A DNA stretch of 64,000 nucleotides, from positions 1 through 64,000 of the forward strand of contig NZ_JBBOOK010000002.1 in the NCBI RefSeq assembly GCF_038003045.1, given 5' to 3'. The stretch comes from Sporosarcina sp. FSL W7-1349 (GTDB lineage Bacteria > Bacillota > Bacilli > Bacillales_A > Planococcaceae). Shown in pieces: positions 45,043 through 55,840 of the stretch (the stretch's first letter is position 1; each line of letters begins with the position of its first letter). A program made the position numbers and the translations under genes. The notes beneath the pieces were generated by a model, which saw nothing but the letters and a program-made list of their open reading frames with translations, ran no database searches and was not told the origin of the DNA.

Positions 45043-46083
45043 TCATTTTTTCATTTTTTTCTTCAGTTGCTGGACTTTCGGAACGACTTTGACGAACAGA
45101 TTATAGAGGAACGGTTTATATACCTTATCGATTTCTCCGATATACTCCGTCACGCCGTCCTCTTGACAAAAGCTGCTTTTGAAGGCGTACAGCCCGTCCT
45201 GTTGGCTGTCCAAGATGAAGACACCGCCGAGGTCGTACTGCTGGGCCCCTTCCTCGATCCCCCACTTCATCATCTCATAGTTCATCAGATGGTTCGGGTT
45301 GAGGTTGCGCTTTTCGTTCGTACTGCCGGCGTACAGATAGTACAATTTCCCGTGATAATTGATTGTGACGGCACCCGCCAAATAATCTTCCTCATGTTTG
45401 ACTAAATAGATTCGAAGACCGTCATACGCCTCGCGCATCTTGACGAAATAGTCATAAGAACGGATTGTGATCTGATTGCGTTCTGCCATCGTTCTATAAA
45501 TATCATAGAAGATTTTCAAATATTCATCGCTGTGGGAATGAGACACTTCCACCCCTTTTTTGATGGCTCCCCGGATGATGTTCCGGGTCTTCTTCTTGTA
45601 TCGCATCATGATCGATTCTTCGTCTTCGCCTTCCAGCTTGACGATCATGTTCAAACGCGGTTGGATCAGCTCATCCTTATCAGCGTCAACATTTCGGACG
45701 ACGTAGCCGGCATCCGAGTACTTCTTATTCAACTCTTCGGAATACAAGATTTCGGGATCCATCTTCAGTGCGAATGCTTTATGCTTTTTCGCTACTGCTT
45801 CCGCTTCCCTCAATAATTCGGCAACGAGTGCTTCATCATGAAAATCGCAAACAGGTCCACGCGGCGCATACAGCAATGAAAAACCGCCCGGCACTTTTCG
45901 GATGAGAAGGGACATGGCAGCCACAATTTCTCCATCCCGTTCCACATACACCTGTTCATTGCCCCAATCATCTTTGACGTCTGCCCAATTGGGGTCTTGC
46001 GTGAGAGCCCGATATGGGGAATTCCGGATGAATTCCTCATACCGTTTGACGTCCCTCTCATTAGCCTTGTCCAATACTGGCAC
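45043..46083 (-). CDS. FemAB/FemX-type peptidoglycan bridge aminoacyltransferase
   Basis: A 346-residue double-GNAT-fold transferase of the FemABX family. MRYKKKTRNIIRGAIKKGVEV, YLAGAVTINYHGKLYYLYAGS and NPNHLMNYEMMKWGIEEGAQQYDLGG are its hallmarks. Such enzymes use aminoacyl-tRNA to add Gly, L-Ala or L-Ser to the lysine side chain of lipid II or its precursors. The start is GTG 46083, 8 bases after TAAGGAG. It follows the ATP-grasp ligase by 53 bases, so both probably act on the same bridge. The amino acid added cannot be read from the sequence. Confidence 0.88.
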   Translation of the reverse strand: MPVLDKANERDVKRYEEFIRNSPYRALTQDPNWADVKDDWGNEQVYVERDGEIVAAMSLLIRKVPGGFSLLYAPRGPVCDFHDEALVAELLREAEAVAKKHKAFALKMDPEILYSEELNKKYSDAGYVVRNVDADKDELIQPRLNMIVKLEGEDEESIMMRYKKKTRNIIRGAIKKGVEVSHSHSDEYLKIFYDIYRTMAERNQITIRSYDYFVKMREAYDGLRIYLVKHEEDYLAGAVTINYHGKLYYLYAGSTNEKRNLNPNHLMNYEMMKWGIEEGAQQYDLGGVFILDSQQDGLYAFKSSFCQEDGVTEYIGEIDKVYKPFLYNLFVKVVPKVQQLKKKMKK

Positions 46084-46136
46084 CCTGGAATCACTCCTTA
46101 TACCCGTGCACACAAACTCCGCTGCGACAAGCGGAC

Positions 46137-47357
46137 TTACTCTTTCCGTTTGAAATACTTCTCGAATCGCTTGTAATAATCTCGATAATAATTATATAAC
46201 TTCAACGAACGGATGAAATTCCGATCTTTGTCGTAATAGAGAGTCGAAGCGGTCTTCTTCTCTTGAATCAGCCGTTTGACCTGCTGTTTTAATTCATAGT
46301 CCATCGTATACTTGACGAGCAATTTCAATGGCACCGTATGCCAGAGCACTTCATTGCGACCATATTCGATCGGATTATCCCGATGATAAACACGGTCCTC
46401 CACGAGATATTTGGCCATATTGTACCCGTTCGCCGTGACAAAATAGCTACTGCGCCCTTGCCGGATGTTCAATTCAAAAATTTTATATTTCCCATCCCTG
46501 CGGTCATATTTCAGATCGATGTTCGCATAACCGGTAAAGCCAATCGCTTCAAGGAATTTCTTGTACTGATCGTAAATGTCCTGGTTGTATTCTCCGACAA
46601 TCCCGACATAGTTTCCGATCAAGACCGGCGTGTAATCTTCCAACACGACTCGACCAAGGCACATCATCCGCACCTTCCCATTCCGGTCGCAGTACGCATT
46701 CAAGACGCGCATCACAGTATCATCGCCCGGGATATAATCCTGGATGATGAGCTTCCCGTCATATGATGAGGAATAGATGGTATTGATGGCATTGACGAAC
46801 TGTTCTTTCGTATGTAAGACGTATGCCTTTTTCTTCCCCTCGAATTGGGCGTTGAAATAGCGCATGCTATCCGATGGTTTAACAACAACCGGGAAATCGA
46901 ACGGCAATTCCATATGCGGATCCATGCCCTTGACGAACATGACCGTGTCAGGGTAATCCAAGCCATGTTCCTCACACATCTCGTAAAAATTTTCCTTGAA
47001 AATGATATCGTCCATCATCTCTTCATCGACGAACGGAAAAATATAATGCGGTTCCAAATGCTTTTTACTTCTGACGGCAAGCTCGACATAATTTTCATTG
47101 CTGGCAATTAAAAGAAGCTTTTCCGCCCGCTCATGCAGCTCGTCTTTCAACTCCATCAGGCTTTTTATAAACGTATTGGGTTCATCAAAATTATCAAAGA
47201 TTCGTTTTTCAACAATTTTACTATGCATCGTCGAAAGTAGATGACCTTTCGTCGCAATAATGCTGGTGATGCCATATTGCTCGTGAAATGCTCTAGCCAT
47301 TCCATAAGCATTGTCATCCGATCCGAGGATGACAGGGAGAAAATCCGCTTTTGGCAT
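46137..47357 (-). CDS. ATP-grasp carboxylate-amine ligase, similar to D-aspartate ligase (Asl)
   Basis: A 406-residue ATP-grasp enzyme. The N-terminal LPVILGSDDNAYGMARAFHEQYG resembles Enterococcus faecium D-aspartate ligase; FPVVVKPSDS is the ATP-binding lysine strand, IIQDYIPGDD the hinge and IFELNIRQGRSS the metal-binding Glu-Asn. D-aspartate ligase attaches D-Asp to the lysine of UDP-MurNAc-pentapeptide. Planococcaceae often have A4-alpha bridges ending in D-Glu or D-Asp, so this is probably the ligase that adds the acidic D-residue. GGGG precedes ATG. Confidence 0.78.
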   Translation of the reverse strand: MPKADFLPVILGSDDNAYGMARAFHEQYGITSIIATKGHLLSTMHSKIVEKRIFDNFDEPNTFIKSLMELKDELHERAEKLLLIASNENYVELAVRSKKHLEPHYIFPFVDEEMMDDIIFKENFYEMCEEHGLDYPDTVMFVKGMDPHMELPFDFPVVVKPSDSMRYFNAQFEGKKKAYVLHTKEQFVNAINTIYSSSYDGKLIIQDYIPGDDTVMRVLNAYCDRNGKVRMMCLGRVVLEDYTPVLIGNYVGIVGEYNQDIYDQYKKFLEAIGFTGYANIDLKYDRRDGKYKIFELNIRQGRSSYFVTANGYNMAKYLVEDRVYHRDNPIEYGRNEVLWHTVPLKLLVKYTMDYELKQQVKRLIQEKKTASTLYYDKDRNFIRSLKLYNYYRDYYKRFEKYFKRKE

Positions 47358-47758
47358 GAATAAAACCCCTTATCAACAAGTTCTCAAGAGTATTGCCGCC
47401 GCCCCTCCGGGACAACTACATAACACCCCCAAGTGTATCGCACGCTTGTTTTCAAGTCAAGAAACCCCATAAGGACAACCACCAGTACATGCGGTTTAGC
47501 CGAATGGTTTTATTTATCTTCACTGCACCAGTGTCAATTTTTAACGAATGAAGAAACTTGTTAAAGGATCATTGGTAGAATGATTTTCAAACGGATTGTC
47601 GTGGTGAAGAACTTTTTCTAAAGTGTTATACGGAATTTATTAATTATTTTATAATTAATTCACAAATATTTGATTTCTTTTTCAGTTCTTTTCTACTATA
47701 CTCTATATATATTGCAAATTTATTTTACTTTTATTTGCATATTTCTGGGGGGATAGAT
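47358..47758. other. 400-bp AT-rich intergenic region before the first chemoreceptor
   Basis: No gene is supported on either strand and no riboswitch or sigma-D promoter was recognised. The last 130 bases are very AT-rich and include TATACT and TATATATAT stretches that may hold a promoter. Confidence 0.4.
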
Positions 47759-49495
47759 ATGAGAACATCCGTACGAAACAAATTGGTCGGATTGGCTATA
47801 ATCGTTATTTTACTGCCAATCCTGTTCGTCGGGGTGATGAATTACATCGTCACCAAAAAGGAGTTGGATCAAGTCGGCCGAATCGGACTCCAAAATGGAA
47901 CCTATGCGGTCTTAGACATGATCGGGGTACTGGATGCGGAAGTGAAGAGGGGTACTCTGACATTGGAGGAGGCACAGGACAGGGCCAGGGACCTAATTGT
48001 CGGCCCGCGAGATTTAGAGGGAAAACGCGCAATTACCAATCGTGCAAAATACGGGGAGAATTTCTACTTCTTCGCTGTTACGGAAGAGGGGATCATAGAA
48101 GCACATCCAAGTTTGGACGGACAGAATGTCATCGACTTCCAAACGGATGACGGACGCTATTTCATGCAGGAGTCCATTGCAGAAGCGAAAAAACCGAATG
48201 GTGGATTTGTCCGGTACGATTGGCCGACACCTACAAATCCTGACGCCAAGGCACCTAAAATTACATACAGTCTACAAGATCCGCATTGGGGATGGATCAT
48301 CGCAGCGGGTACATATGAAATGGACTTCAATGCAGGGGCTGTCAATGTACTGAAAAACTCAATCGTCATGATGATCATTGCCACAGTAATCGGGGTCGGC
48401 CTGTTCTGGATCTTCTCGGGACGAATGACTTCCTATATCAAGCGGATCATGGCCATGACATCTGATATCGCCAAAGGGAAGCTGACAGGAGAGGACATCC
48501 CGATCTTATCAAGGGATGAATTAGGGATCCTTGCTACGAATGTAAATGAAATGAAATCCAGCTTGAATGAGATGGTCGGCCATACGCGTGAATCGTCTAA
48601 CCGGATGCGGAATTCTTCTGAAATGCTGAGTGCCATTACAGAAGAGACGACAGCCTCAGCGGATGAAGTACATCATGCCATTGCGGAAATTTCCAACGGT
48701 GCCGTCATCCAGGCGGAAGAGGCGGAAACAGCTATCGGAAAAGTGGAGAACCTTTCCGACTTGATTTCCAATACGACCGAAAAATACGAAGAGATTGTCA
48801 GCGGTATGACAACAATGACCAATTTACAGAAAACAGGAAGCGAAAAGGTGGAAGAGTTGGAACGCAACTCCGAGGAATTTACTGACGTGATCCAAGAGCT
48901 TCGGAAAAATTTCTCCCAATTGACCGATGGGATGGGTGAAATCCAAACGATTGTCCAGACGATCACATCGATTTCCGAACAGACTAATTTATTGGCACTC
49001 AACGCAAGCATCGAAGCCGCCCGGGCCGGGGAACATGGAAAAGGGTTTGCCGTTGTTGCGGATGAAGTGCGGAAGCTATCCGAAGATACGAACGAAGCGA
49101 CAAACCGGGTTCGAGATCTGCTCGTCCGGATCGAGGGAGATACCGCTTCCTCGGAAAATCAAATGACGCATACGCTGAAGTTATCGCATGTTCAAGTGGA
49201 AGCGATCAATGAAGCGAAGGAGGCGTTCGACCACCTGTCGGAATCTATCCAAAACATCACCGGCCACCTGCATTCACTGGATACCGATATGCAAGAGATG
49301 GACGCGAACCGGCTCGTCGTCGTCGGCGCAATCAATCAAATCGCAAGTGTCGCGACCGAATCGGCAGCCGCCACAGAGGAAGTCAATGCATCAATCGATG
49401 AACAAAAAGCAGCCATCACATCCATCATGCATTCCTCCTTGGAACTGCATACCGAAGCGGAACGAATGCACGAATTGGTGGAACGGTTCACATAA
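47759..49495 (+). CDS. Methyl-accepting chemotaxis protein with single Cache sensor
   Basis: A 578-residue transducer. Helix 1 (about 8-28) and helix 2 (about 203-223) flank an extracellular single-Cache-type domain containing [26 protein letters not shown] and [17 protein letters not shown] domain and the signalling hairpin [36 protein letters not shown] follow. The ATG sits 7 bases after GGGGGGA. The ligand is unknown; such domains bind small organic acids or amines. A terminator separates it from the next receptor. Confidence 0.92.
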   Translation: MRTSVRNKLVGLAIIVILLPILFVGVMNYIVTKKELDQVGRIGLQNGTYAVLDMIGVLDAEVKRGTLTLEEAQDRARDLIVGPRDLEGKRAITNRAKYGENFYFFAVTEEGIIEAHPSLDGQNVIDFQTDDGRYFMQESIAEAKKPNGGFVRYDWPTPTNPDAKAPKITYSLQDPHWGWIIAAGTYEMDFNAGAVNVLKNSIVMMIIATVIGVGLFWIFSGRMTSYIKRIMAMTSDIAKGKLTGEDIPILSRDELGILATNVNEMKSSLNEMVGHTRESSNRMRNSSEMLSAITEETTASADEVHHAIAEISNGAVIQAEEAETAIGKVENLSDLISNTTEKYEEIVSGMTTMTNLQKTGSEKVEELERNSEEFTDVIQELRKNFSQLTDGMGEIQTIVQTITSISEQTNLLALNASIEAARAGEHGKGFAVVADEVRKLSEDTNEATNRVRDLLVRIEGDTASSENQMTHTLKLSHVQVEAINEAKEAFDHLSESIQNITGHLHSLDTDMQEMDANRLVVVGAINQIASVATESAAATEEVNASIDEQKAAITSIMHSSLELHTEAERMHELVERFT

Positions 49496-49514
49496 AGATC
49501 ATAATTCATTTGAT

Positions 49515-49543
49515 GACTCGCATAGCAATGCGGGTCTTTTTTT
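49515..49543 (+). terminator. Terminator of the first chemoreceptor gene
   Basis: GACTCGCAT / ATGCGGGTC stem followed by TTTTTTT. Confidence 0.82.
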
Positions 49544-49685
49544 CTCCAAATTGTCATAAAACTTTACGAACTCACTACAATATGGCATTGACAGTTTTTG
49601 CAAAGATTAGGGATAATTGAATTAGTTCAATAGTTGTATATACATACTATTTTTAGGTTATTTGTACTGGAGGGGGACAATAGGG

Positions 49686-51698
49686 ATGAAACAAAATGAG
49701 AAAAGTATAAGGAGTATAGGCTCTAAACTGACAGCGTCTATCATTCTCCTCTTATTGACTGCATCGGTGGTTTTCGGATTTTTTGCCTATCTGAACAGTT
49801 CACGGGCCGTCATCGAACAAGTGGAAGTGACGTTGGGGGAAAAGGCGAAAGACATGTCGCATTTCATTGAAGAACGGTTTAACCGTAGTTTCGTGGAACT
49901 GCAAGCTTTAGCAACCAATGCGGAAGTAGAAAGCATGGATCCGGACATTCAACAAGCTTTCTTACAGCAAAAGCTGGATGAGGCGGATGATTATCTAACG
50001 TTTGCCATTATCACTTCGGATGGAATTTCGCATTACTTGGATGGCACAACAGCCGACTTATCAGATCGTGATTATGTCATCGACGCCTTCAACGGCGAAA
50101 CGACAATGTCGGAAATCATCATTAGCCGCGTGACGAACGAACCTGTCATCATGCTGGCCACCCCAATCGACACGACAACGGGAGAAGACGCCCTACTTCT
50201 CGCCCGGATCGACGGCTATTATTTAAGTGAAATCATCGAGGATATTAAGATGGGAGAAAACGGACATGCCTTCATCATTAATGCAGAGGGAACCTATCTG
50301 GGCCATAAATTTCGCGAACGGGTAAAAGACCAGATCAATTATGTGGAATTGGCAAAAGCCGATGGAATTGAATCGGAAGAATCACGTGTTATCAGTGCGA
50401 TGTTAGCGCAAGAGGAAGGGATTGTATCCTATGAATCCGAAAATGGTACACAACTCCTCGGTTTTCATCAATTGGATAACGGATGGAAAATTGGGGTAAT
50501 CGCCTACGAAGATGAAATGCTCGCGGGCCTATACACATTGAAAGTCCAATTTTTCATCGTTGCCCTGATCATCATGATTCTTGGAATCGGATTGGCCATC
50601 ACCACCTCCCTATCGGTCAGCCGGCCGATCAAGGCGATTGTCTACATGGCGGAGCAACTGGGCAATGGTGACTTTACGCAAGCGATTCCCGAACGTTATC
50701 GTAAACGGAAAGACGAAATCGGAACATTGGCAAACACATTTGTCCGGTTGACGGAAAATATGAAAAGCATGATCGTTCAAGTAGACCGCAGCGCCGAGAG
50801 TGTGAATGCTGCATCTGTTCAGTTAAACCGGGAGACCGACAATGTCAACGGCATGTCCCATAATATCGCATCGGCCATCCAGCAAATCGGCAGGGGGTCG
50901 GAAGCACAAATGGCCATGTCCGAAGAAAGTGCATCAGCAGTGGCGGAAATGTCTGCCGGCATCCAAGGTGTTGCCGAACTTTCTGCATCTGTGGCAAAAA
51001 ATACGGATTTCATTTCAGAAAAAGTGAGTGACGGCCATGATGCCGTCCAGCAAACGATTCAACAGATGGAATACATTCAAGATGGTACGAATAAAGCGAC
51101 GGAAATCATCAAGCTGCTTTCCAAAGAATCAGAGGAGATCGGACAAATCTCCAAGATGATTACGGATATTTCAGAGCAGACGAATCTCCTGGCGTTGAAC
51201 GCTTCCATTGAAGCCGCCCGCGCAGGTGAAGCGGGCAAAGGATTTGCTGTCGTGGCAAGCGAAGTGCGGGTGCTTTCCGAACAAACAGCTGAATCCGCCG
51301 CGAAAATCAACCAACTGATCGATATGGTCCAGCGTCACACCCGGGAAGCGGTCGAAGCGGCCGAACAAGGAGAAGACAATGTATTGAAAGGAACAGAAGT
51401 CATTGAACGGTTAGGAATGCGGTTTGATGAAATCGTCCAAGCTGTCCATCAAATCAGCAACGAAATCGAAGAGATGACCGCCGTCTCCGAAGAAATGGCG
51501 GCAAGCTCTGAAGAAGTCGCAAGCTCTATCGATGAAGTGGCTGCCACCGCCAAAACGGCCTCGGAGTACGTAGAGGAAGTCACCGCATCCACCGACAACC
51601 AATTACAAACCGTTGAAGAAATGAACGCATTCACACGGCAATTGGCCGAAATGGTCGATGATTTGCGCTCTGCCATCCATAAATTCAAGATTGACTGA
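49686..51698 (+). CDS. Methyl-accepting chemotaxis protein with double Cache sensor
   Basis: A 670-residue transducer. The extracellular part between helices at about 17-38 and 284-306 is of dCache_1 type, with [20 protein letters not shown] and [20 protein letters not shown] and the conserved tip [37 protein letters not shown] follow. dCache_1 domains commonly bind amino acids. GGAGGGGG precedes the ATG by 8 bases. It shares only the cytoplasmic half with the neighbouring receptor. Confidence 0.92.
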   Translation: MKQNEKSIRSIGSKLTASIILLLLTASVVFGFFAYLNSSRAVIEQVEVTLGEKAKDMSHFIEERFNRSFVELQALATNAEVESMDPDIQQAFLQQKLDEADDYLTFAIITSDGISHYLDGTTADLSDRDYVIDAFNGETTMSEIIISRVTNEPVIMLATPIDTTTGEDALLLARIDGYYLSEIIEDIKMGENGHAFIINAEGTYLGHKFRERVKDQINYVELAKADGIESEESRVISAMLAQEEGIVSYESENGTQLLGFHQLDNGWKIGVIAYEDEMLAGLYTLKVQFFIVALIIMILGIGLAITTSLSVSRPIKAIVYMAEQLGNGDFTQAIPERYRKRKDEIGTLANTFVRLTENMKSMIVQVDRSAESVNAASVQLNRETDNVNGMSHNIASAIQQIGRGSEAQMAMSEESASAVAEMSAGIQGVAELSASVAKNTDFISEKVSDGHDAVQQTIQQMEYIQDGTNKATEIIKLLSKESEEIGQISKMITDISEQTNLLALNASIEAARAGEAGKGFAVVASEVRVLSEQTAESAAKINQLIDMVQRHTREAVEAAEQGEDNVLKGTEVIERLGMRFDEIVQAVHQISNEIEEMTAVSEEMAASSEEVASSIDEVAATAKTASEYVEEVTASTDNQLQTVEEMNAFTRQLAEMVDDLRSAIHKFKID

Positions 51699-51710
51699 AG
51701 TGAAATAGAA

Positions 51711-51763
51711 GCCCCCGCTCTGAATCCATCATCAGTGATTGATTCGGAGGCGGGGGTTTTTTT
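51711..51763 (+). terminator. Terminator of the second chemoreceptor gene
   Basis: GCCCCCGC...GGCGGGGG stem with inner TGAATC/GATTCG pairing, followed by TTTTTTT. Confidence 0.88.
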
Positions 51764-51770
51764 ATGAATC

Positions 51771-52028
51771 AATCACGCCTTGGCGTGATTGCGTCCGGAT
51801 TTTTTCGAGCTTGAGGCCGACAGGATGTCGGTCATGCAGTCGTTGCGACAGGACGTCGCGTACTTAGACTGCCTTCCTCTTAAAAAGCTCCCCTTAAAAA
51901 TCCGTGACATCCGCCGGAGGCTTTATCTTTATTCAGCGGGAGTTTGAGAACACCCGTTGAACAGGAGATAAAACCGCATTCATCCGATCACCCATAAAGC
52001 CGAGAGTCTTCCGCTGAATAAAGATAAA
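51771..52028 (+). repeat. Palindromic dispersed repeat, family 2, copy 2
   Basis: It starts with the hairpin AATCACGCC/GGCGTGATT and TTGGCGTGATTGCGTCC and ends with an 18-bp inverted repeat, TTTATCTTTATTCAGCGG (51922-51939) / CCGCTGAATAAAGATAAA (52011-52028). The copy at 1470-1628 has the same start, order and end but is 99 bp shorter. It fills the space between converging mcp and ctaB genes. Confidence 0.75.
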
Positions 52029-52056
52029 AAAACTCCGAAACCAAAAGTTCCGAAGC
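52028..52056 (-). terminator. Probable terminator of ctaB
   Basis: On the minus strand CTTCGGAAC / GTTTCGGAG is followed by TTTTTTTATC, the T run being the edge of the repeat element. Confidence 0.6.
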
Positions 52057-52965
52057 CTAGAAAATGGTGACGACTACCATAGTAAGAAAGAGAATCGCCA
52101 TATAATTGACCGAGTAAAGAAAATTTAAATGGGCCCACTTCATATTATCCTTCGTATAGAAGCCCATGATGCTGATGACAAGATACCCGATATTCAAGGC
52201 GGTCGCGATGATGATGAACGTCATACCAAGCGATACGAGATAAAATGGCAGCGGAAGCAGGCACGCTACGTAGACAGCCATTTGACGCTTCGTCATATCG
52301 AATCCGCGGACAACCGGAAGCATGGCCACCTTCGCAGCGCGATATTCCTCATATTTTTTCATCGCGATGGCAAACGTATGGGGCATTTGCCAGATGAATA
52401 AAATAATGAACAGAATAATCGGCACGATATGATACGCCGAGGTCACGGCCGACCAGCCAATCAATGGCGTTACAGCACCCGACACACTCCCGATCACTGT
52501 ATTTAATGTATATTTCCGTTTCGACCACATCGTATAGAGCACGACATAGGTGAACCAGCCGATAAACCCGTAAAAGGCTGCCTCAAATGTCGTGAAAAAT
52601 AATAAGATCATCCCGATTGCCGATAACGCAATCCCGATAATCAAGACACTCTGCAAGGAAATATTCCCCGTCACGGTCGGTCGCTTCTGGGTCCGCGCCA
52701 TTACCTTGTCGATATCTGCGTCGTACCAGTTATTAAGGACAAGCGCTCCAGCCATTAGCAGGGTGCTCCCGATGATCGTCAATAAAAAAAGGTCCATTTG
52801 AGAAATGAACGTCGTTTCCGTGAAATGAAGTGCCAACCAAAAACCGGTGAATACCGGAAGTACGTTAGCGATTAAGACAGGCGCTTTAAAAAGCGACTTC
52901 ATGTCGGCTATGAATGTGGACGTATTTTGCTTTTCACTAACCGAAAGCACTCCATCTTTATTCAT
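52057..52965 (-). CDS. ctaB: Protoheme IX farnesyltransferase (heme O synthase) CtaB
   Basis: A 302-residue UbiA-family prenyltransferase with about nine membrane helices. The first Asp-rich motif is NNWYDADID (N78, D82, D86) and RTQKRP follows. It attaches a farnesyl group to heme B to make heme O, the precursor of heme A for cytochrome oxidases. No ctaA or oxidase structural genes adjoin it here. AGGAGAGG precedes ATG. Confidence 0.93.
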   Translation of the reverse strand: MNKDGVLSVSEKQNTSTFIADMKSLFKAPVLIANVLPVFTGFWLALHFTETTFISQMDLFLLTIIGSTLLMAGALVLNNWYDADIDKVMARTQKRPTVTGNISLQSVLIIGIALSAIGMILLFFTTFEAAFYGFIGWFTYVVLYTMWSKRKYTLNTVIGSVSGAVTPLIGWSAVTSAYHIVPIILFIILFIWQMPHTFAIAMKKYEEYRAAKVAMLPVVRGFDMTKRQMAVYVACLLPLPFYLVSLGMTFIIIATALNIGYLVISIMGFYTKDNMKWAHLNFLYSVNYMAILFLTMVVVTIF

Positions 52966-53125
52966 CTATAACCTCTCCTTAGCCTTGCTTGAAAAAAGCA
53001 GTGATACTTGCTCCTATTCAATAATATACCACTTCTGCAAGGCAAATTTCACCCACCTATTTTCCTTTTTCATAAAATCCACACCCGTTGTTCACAATTT
53101 CGTGAAAAAGCGGGGGCTATTTGTC

Positions 53126-53184
53126 AATCGAACAGCGAAGGGTTCGATTTGCCGTATTTCTGCGCACTTTGCAGAAAGTAAGGA
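53126..53184 (+). repeat. Two-hairpin dispersed repeat, copy D
   Basis: AATCGAAC/GTTCGATT hairpin (53126-53133, 53142-53149), then TTTCTGC/GCAGAAA hairpin. It is nearly identical to 23394-23453. It sits in the 357-bp gap between ctaB and the glutamine-type ATPase gene, which holds no gene. Confidence 0.8.
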
Positions 53185-53288
53185 ACCTTCACGATATTCT
53201 GCATGAACTAGCGTCCGAAGCTAGACGCGAAACAAGATCCAATTCGAAGGTTATCCACATGCCAAGGTTTTACAATTTCCTAGACCAT

Positions 53289-53313
53289 GAAAAAACCACT
53301 CCCTAAAGAGTGG
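53289..53313 (-). terminator. Terminator of the polar amino-acid ABC operon
   Basis: On the minus strand CCACTC / GAGTGG stem followed by TTTTTT. Confidence 0.82.
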
Positions 53314-53322
53314 CGTCTTCCT

Positions 53323-54069
53323 CTATTTCAAACTGCGATTCAAAAATGCCCGTGTCCGGTCATGCTTCGGCTTCGTGAACAATTCTGAAGGATGACCAGC
53401 TTCCACGATTTCACCGCCGTCCATGAAAACAGCCCGATTGGCCACTTCTTGTGCGAAGCCCATCTCATGCGTGACGACAATCATCGTCATATGCTCCTTC
53501 GCAAGATCCTTCATCACTTCCAACACTTCTCCTGTCAACTCTGGGTCAAGTGCAGATGTCGGCTCATCGAACAGCAGGATTTCGGGGTTCATCATCAAAG
53601 CCCGCGCGATGGCAACCCGCTGTTTTTGACCTCCTGACAATTTGGATGGATAGACCGTGGCCTTATCGGACAGCCCAATTTTTGCAAGCAACTCGGCACT
53701 CCGCTTTTGAAAATCCATCACAGATTCCCGCTTCGTCAATCGTGGAGCCAATTCGAGATTTTCCCTCACCGTCAGATGCGGAAAGAGATCAAAATGCTGG
53801 AACACCATCCCCATCTTAGACGTGACCTTTTTGATGTCTTGCGGTTTGGAATAAACCCCGTCTTTCACCAAATAATCACCAGCTACGCTAATGGTGCCGC
53901 CATTGACATACTCCAGGTGGACCAGGCTTCGAAGCATTGTACTCTTTCCAGATCCCGATGGTCCAATAACAGCGACCACATCATTTTTATTCACATCAAA
54001 TGTAATATTCTTCAGTACTTCCAGCGGTCCAAATGACTTTTTCAGATTGCGTATTTCAATGATTGCCAT
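53323..54069 (-). CDS. Polar amino-acid ABC transporter ATPase (GlnQ type)
   Basis: A 248-residue ATPase with Walker [10 protein letters not shown], signature LSGGQKQR and Walker [15 protein letters not shown], then VVTHEMGFA. This is the PAAT/GlnQ pattern. It is the last gene of a three-gene importer operon (binding protein, permease, ATPase). The amino acid is probably glutamine, cystine or another polar one; it is not decided by sequence. Confidence 0.92.
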   Translation of the reverse strand: MAIIEIRNLKKSFGPLEVLKNITFDVNKNDVVAVIGPSGSGKSTMLRSLVHLEYVNGGTISVAGDYLVKDGVYSKPQDIKKVTSKMGMVFQHFDLFPHLTVRENLELAPRLTKRESVMDFQKRSAELLAKIGLSDKATVYPSKLSGGQKQRVAIARALMMNPEILLFDEPTSALDPELTGEVLEVMKDLAKEHMTMIVVTHEMGFAQEVANRAVFMDGGEIVEAGHPSELFTKPKHDRTRAFLNRSLK

Positions 54070-54083
54070 GGTTCCTACTCCTT

Positions 54084-54743
54084 TTAGTCAAATTTAAACC
54101 GCTTCTCCAGCCATTTGAAGAATGTCGTCAAGGTCAATGTAATCATCAGGTAAATGATTCCCGCAATGAAGAACGGGACGATGGTGAAATCCCGATTGAC
54201 CGCAGTCTGCGCGAAATGCAATAATTCCGGAACCGCTACTGCATAGAGCAAGGCGGTATCTTTGACGAGCGTGACGGATTCATTCGCCACTGCCGGCAAG
54301 GCAATCCGGAACATTTGCGGCAGGATGACCCGGGTCGTCGTCTGCCATTTATTGAGTCCTAGAACTTGAGCCGCTTCATATTGCCCTTTGTCGATTGCCA
54401 GAAGGCCTCCTCTGAAAATCTCTGCAAAATACGCAGCATAGTTCAGGACGAAACCTAGGCAAGCCGCCACAAACCGATCCAGCACCAAATACTCGCCCAC
54501 GATCGGCAATAGCGGTAAACCGAATACGACAAACAGGAGTTGGAGTAGTAGCGGAGTTCCCCGCAGCAAGTAAATATACGTACTGGCCAACCAGGAAAGC
54601 GGCTTGAAACTGCTCCGTACGGCAAGGGTCAGGAGGAATCCCAACGGAATGGAAAGGACAATCGCAATGATGAACAAGAGAACGGTCACTTGTGCCCCTT
54701 CTAGCATCGGTTTCAATATATTGTTTAGATATTCGAACGACAT
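54084..54743 (-). CDS. Polar amino-acid ABC transporter permease
   Basis: A 219-residue HisMQ-type permease with five helices. The [20 protein letters not shown] start, [29 protein letters not shown] loop and [14 protein letters not shown] are typical. ATG 54743 is used, 8 bases after GGAGG. One permease gene only, so it probably acts as a homodimer. Confidence 0.9.
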   Translation of the reverse strand: MSFEYLNNILKPMLEGAQVTVLLFIIAIVLSIPLGFLLTLAVRSSFKPLSWLASTYIYLLRGTPLLLQLLFVVFGLPLLPIVGEYLVLDRFVAACLGFVLNYAAYFAEIFRGGLLAIDKGQYEAAQVLGLNKWQTTTRVILPQMFRIALPAVANESVTLVKDTALLYAVAVPELLHFAQTAVNRDFTIVPFFIAGIIYLMITLTLTTFFKWLEKRFKFD

Positions 54744-54810
54744 GAAGGTTTCCTCCAAAAACAAAACAGGGTTTCGCTAGGAAATCCTGTTTGTCCACTA
54801 TTTGTACTTC

Positions 54811-55650
54811 TTATTTTACAACTTTATCTTCGCCGAACCATTTATTTGAAATTTCAGCAGCTGTTCCGTCTTCATTCATTGCATCGAGTGCGGCTTGAAG
54901 GCTTTCCAGCAACTCTTCGTTCCCTTTTTTAACGCCGACGCCATACTCTTCAGGAGCGAGGGATTCTTCAAGAACTTTAAATGTGCCTTCTTCCTTCGAC
55001 ATGTAATAGTCAATGACGACTTCGTCAATTACGACAGCATCCACACGGCCCGTTTTCAAATCTGTCAATGCTAAGACGTTGTCTGCAAATTCTGTAATAT
55101 CCTTCACTTTTTCATGCACAGGATCCGCGCTTAGCGCATCAGATGCCGAGGATAGCGCTTGAAGGCCTATCACTTTGCCATCCAAGTCAGCCAACTTTGT
55201 AATTTCTTCATTGTCCGCAAGCGTAGCGACAACTTGTGCATTACGCAGATATGGTTTTGTGAAAAGGACTTTCTCTTTACGTTCGTCTGTAATCGTATAG
55301 CCGTTCCAGATCAAATCAATCCGACCACTGGCCAACTCAGTTTCCTTCGTCTTCCAATCGATTGGCTGGAATTTCGCCTCCATGCCCATATGCTCGGCTG
55401 CCGCTCTTGCATAGTCGATATCAAAGCCGACAATTTCGTTTTTCTCGTCACGGAAGCCCATTGGTGCAAATTTATCATCGATACCAATAATGATTGTTTC
55501 TTTCTCAGCCTTATCTTCGCCTTCAGTAGCTGTGTCCGTTGTTCCAGATGTGGAGTCAGTTTTGTCTTCCTCCGTCTTGGACGTCCCACAGGCCGAGATA
55601 AGTGCTAATATACCCACCATCATCAGTAGACCAAATGCAAATCGTTTCAT
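54811..55650 (-). CDS. Polar amino-acid-binding lipoprotein of the ABC importer
   Basis: A 279-residue family 3 solute-binding lipoprotein. The signal peptide ends in ISAC (Cys about residue 21), followed by a Thr/Ser/Asp/Glu-rich linker and a domain with KFAPMGFRDEKNEIVGFDIDYARAAAEHMG and the DLIWNGYTIT segment. It is the first gene of the operon. Confidence 0.91.
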   Translation of the reverse strand: MKRFAFGLLMMVGILALISACGTSKTEEDKTDSTSGTTDTATEGEDKAEKETIIIGIDDKFAPMGFRDEKNEIVGFDIDYARAAAEHMGMEAKFQPIDWKTKETELASGRIDLIWNGYTITDERKEKVLFTKPYLRNAQVVATLADNEEITKLADLDGKVIGLQALSSASDALSADPVHEKVKDITEFADNVLALTDLKTGRVDAVVIDEVVIDYYMSKEEGTFKVLEESLAPEEYGVGVKKGNEELLESLQAALDAMNEDGTAAEISNKWFGEDKVVK

Positions 55651-55761
55651 CGTACTGTTTCCCCTTCCATCTATCTATGTATGCTACATGCAATACTTTA
55701 GTACGTTAACACTCTATAAGGATAACATGGTTAGTACGAAAATAAAACCCCGAAGTGTGAA

Positions 55762-55818
55762 CAACAAAAGGCGCCAAGTAAAGAAACAATCTTCCGACTG
55801 TTCCTGCACTTGGCCCCT
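55762..55818 (-). terminator. Terminator of the Liv-type operon
   Basis: On the minus strand GGGGCCAAGT / ACTTGGCGCC is followed by TTTTGTTGTT, after the livF stop codon. Confidence 0.7.
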
Positions 55819-55840
55819 ATGGATAGCAGCCCCCAAAGCA

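Noticed and set aside
47494..47512. Sigma-D promoter before the first chemoreceptor (GCCGAATG)
   Set aside because: No TAAA lies 15 bases upstream and it is 250 bases from the gene.
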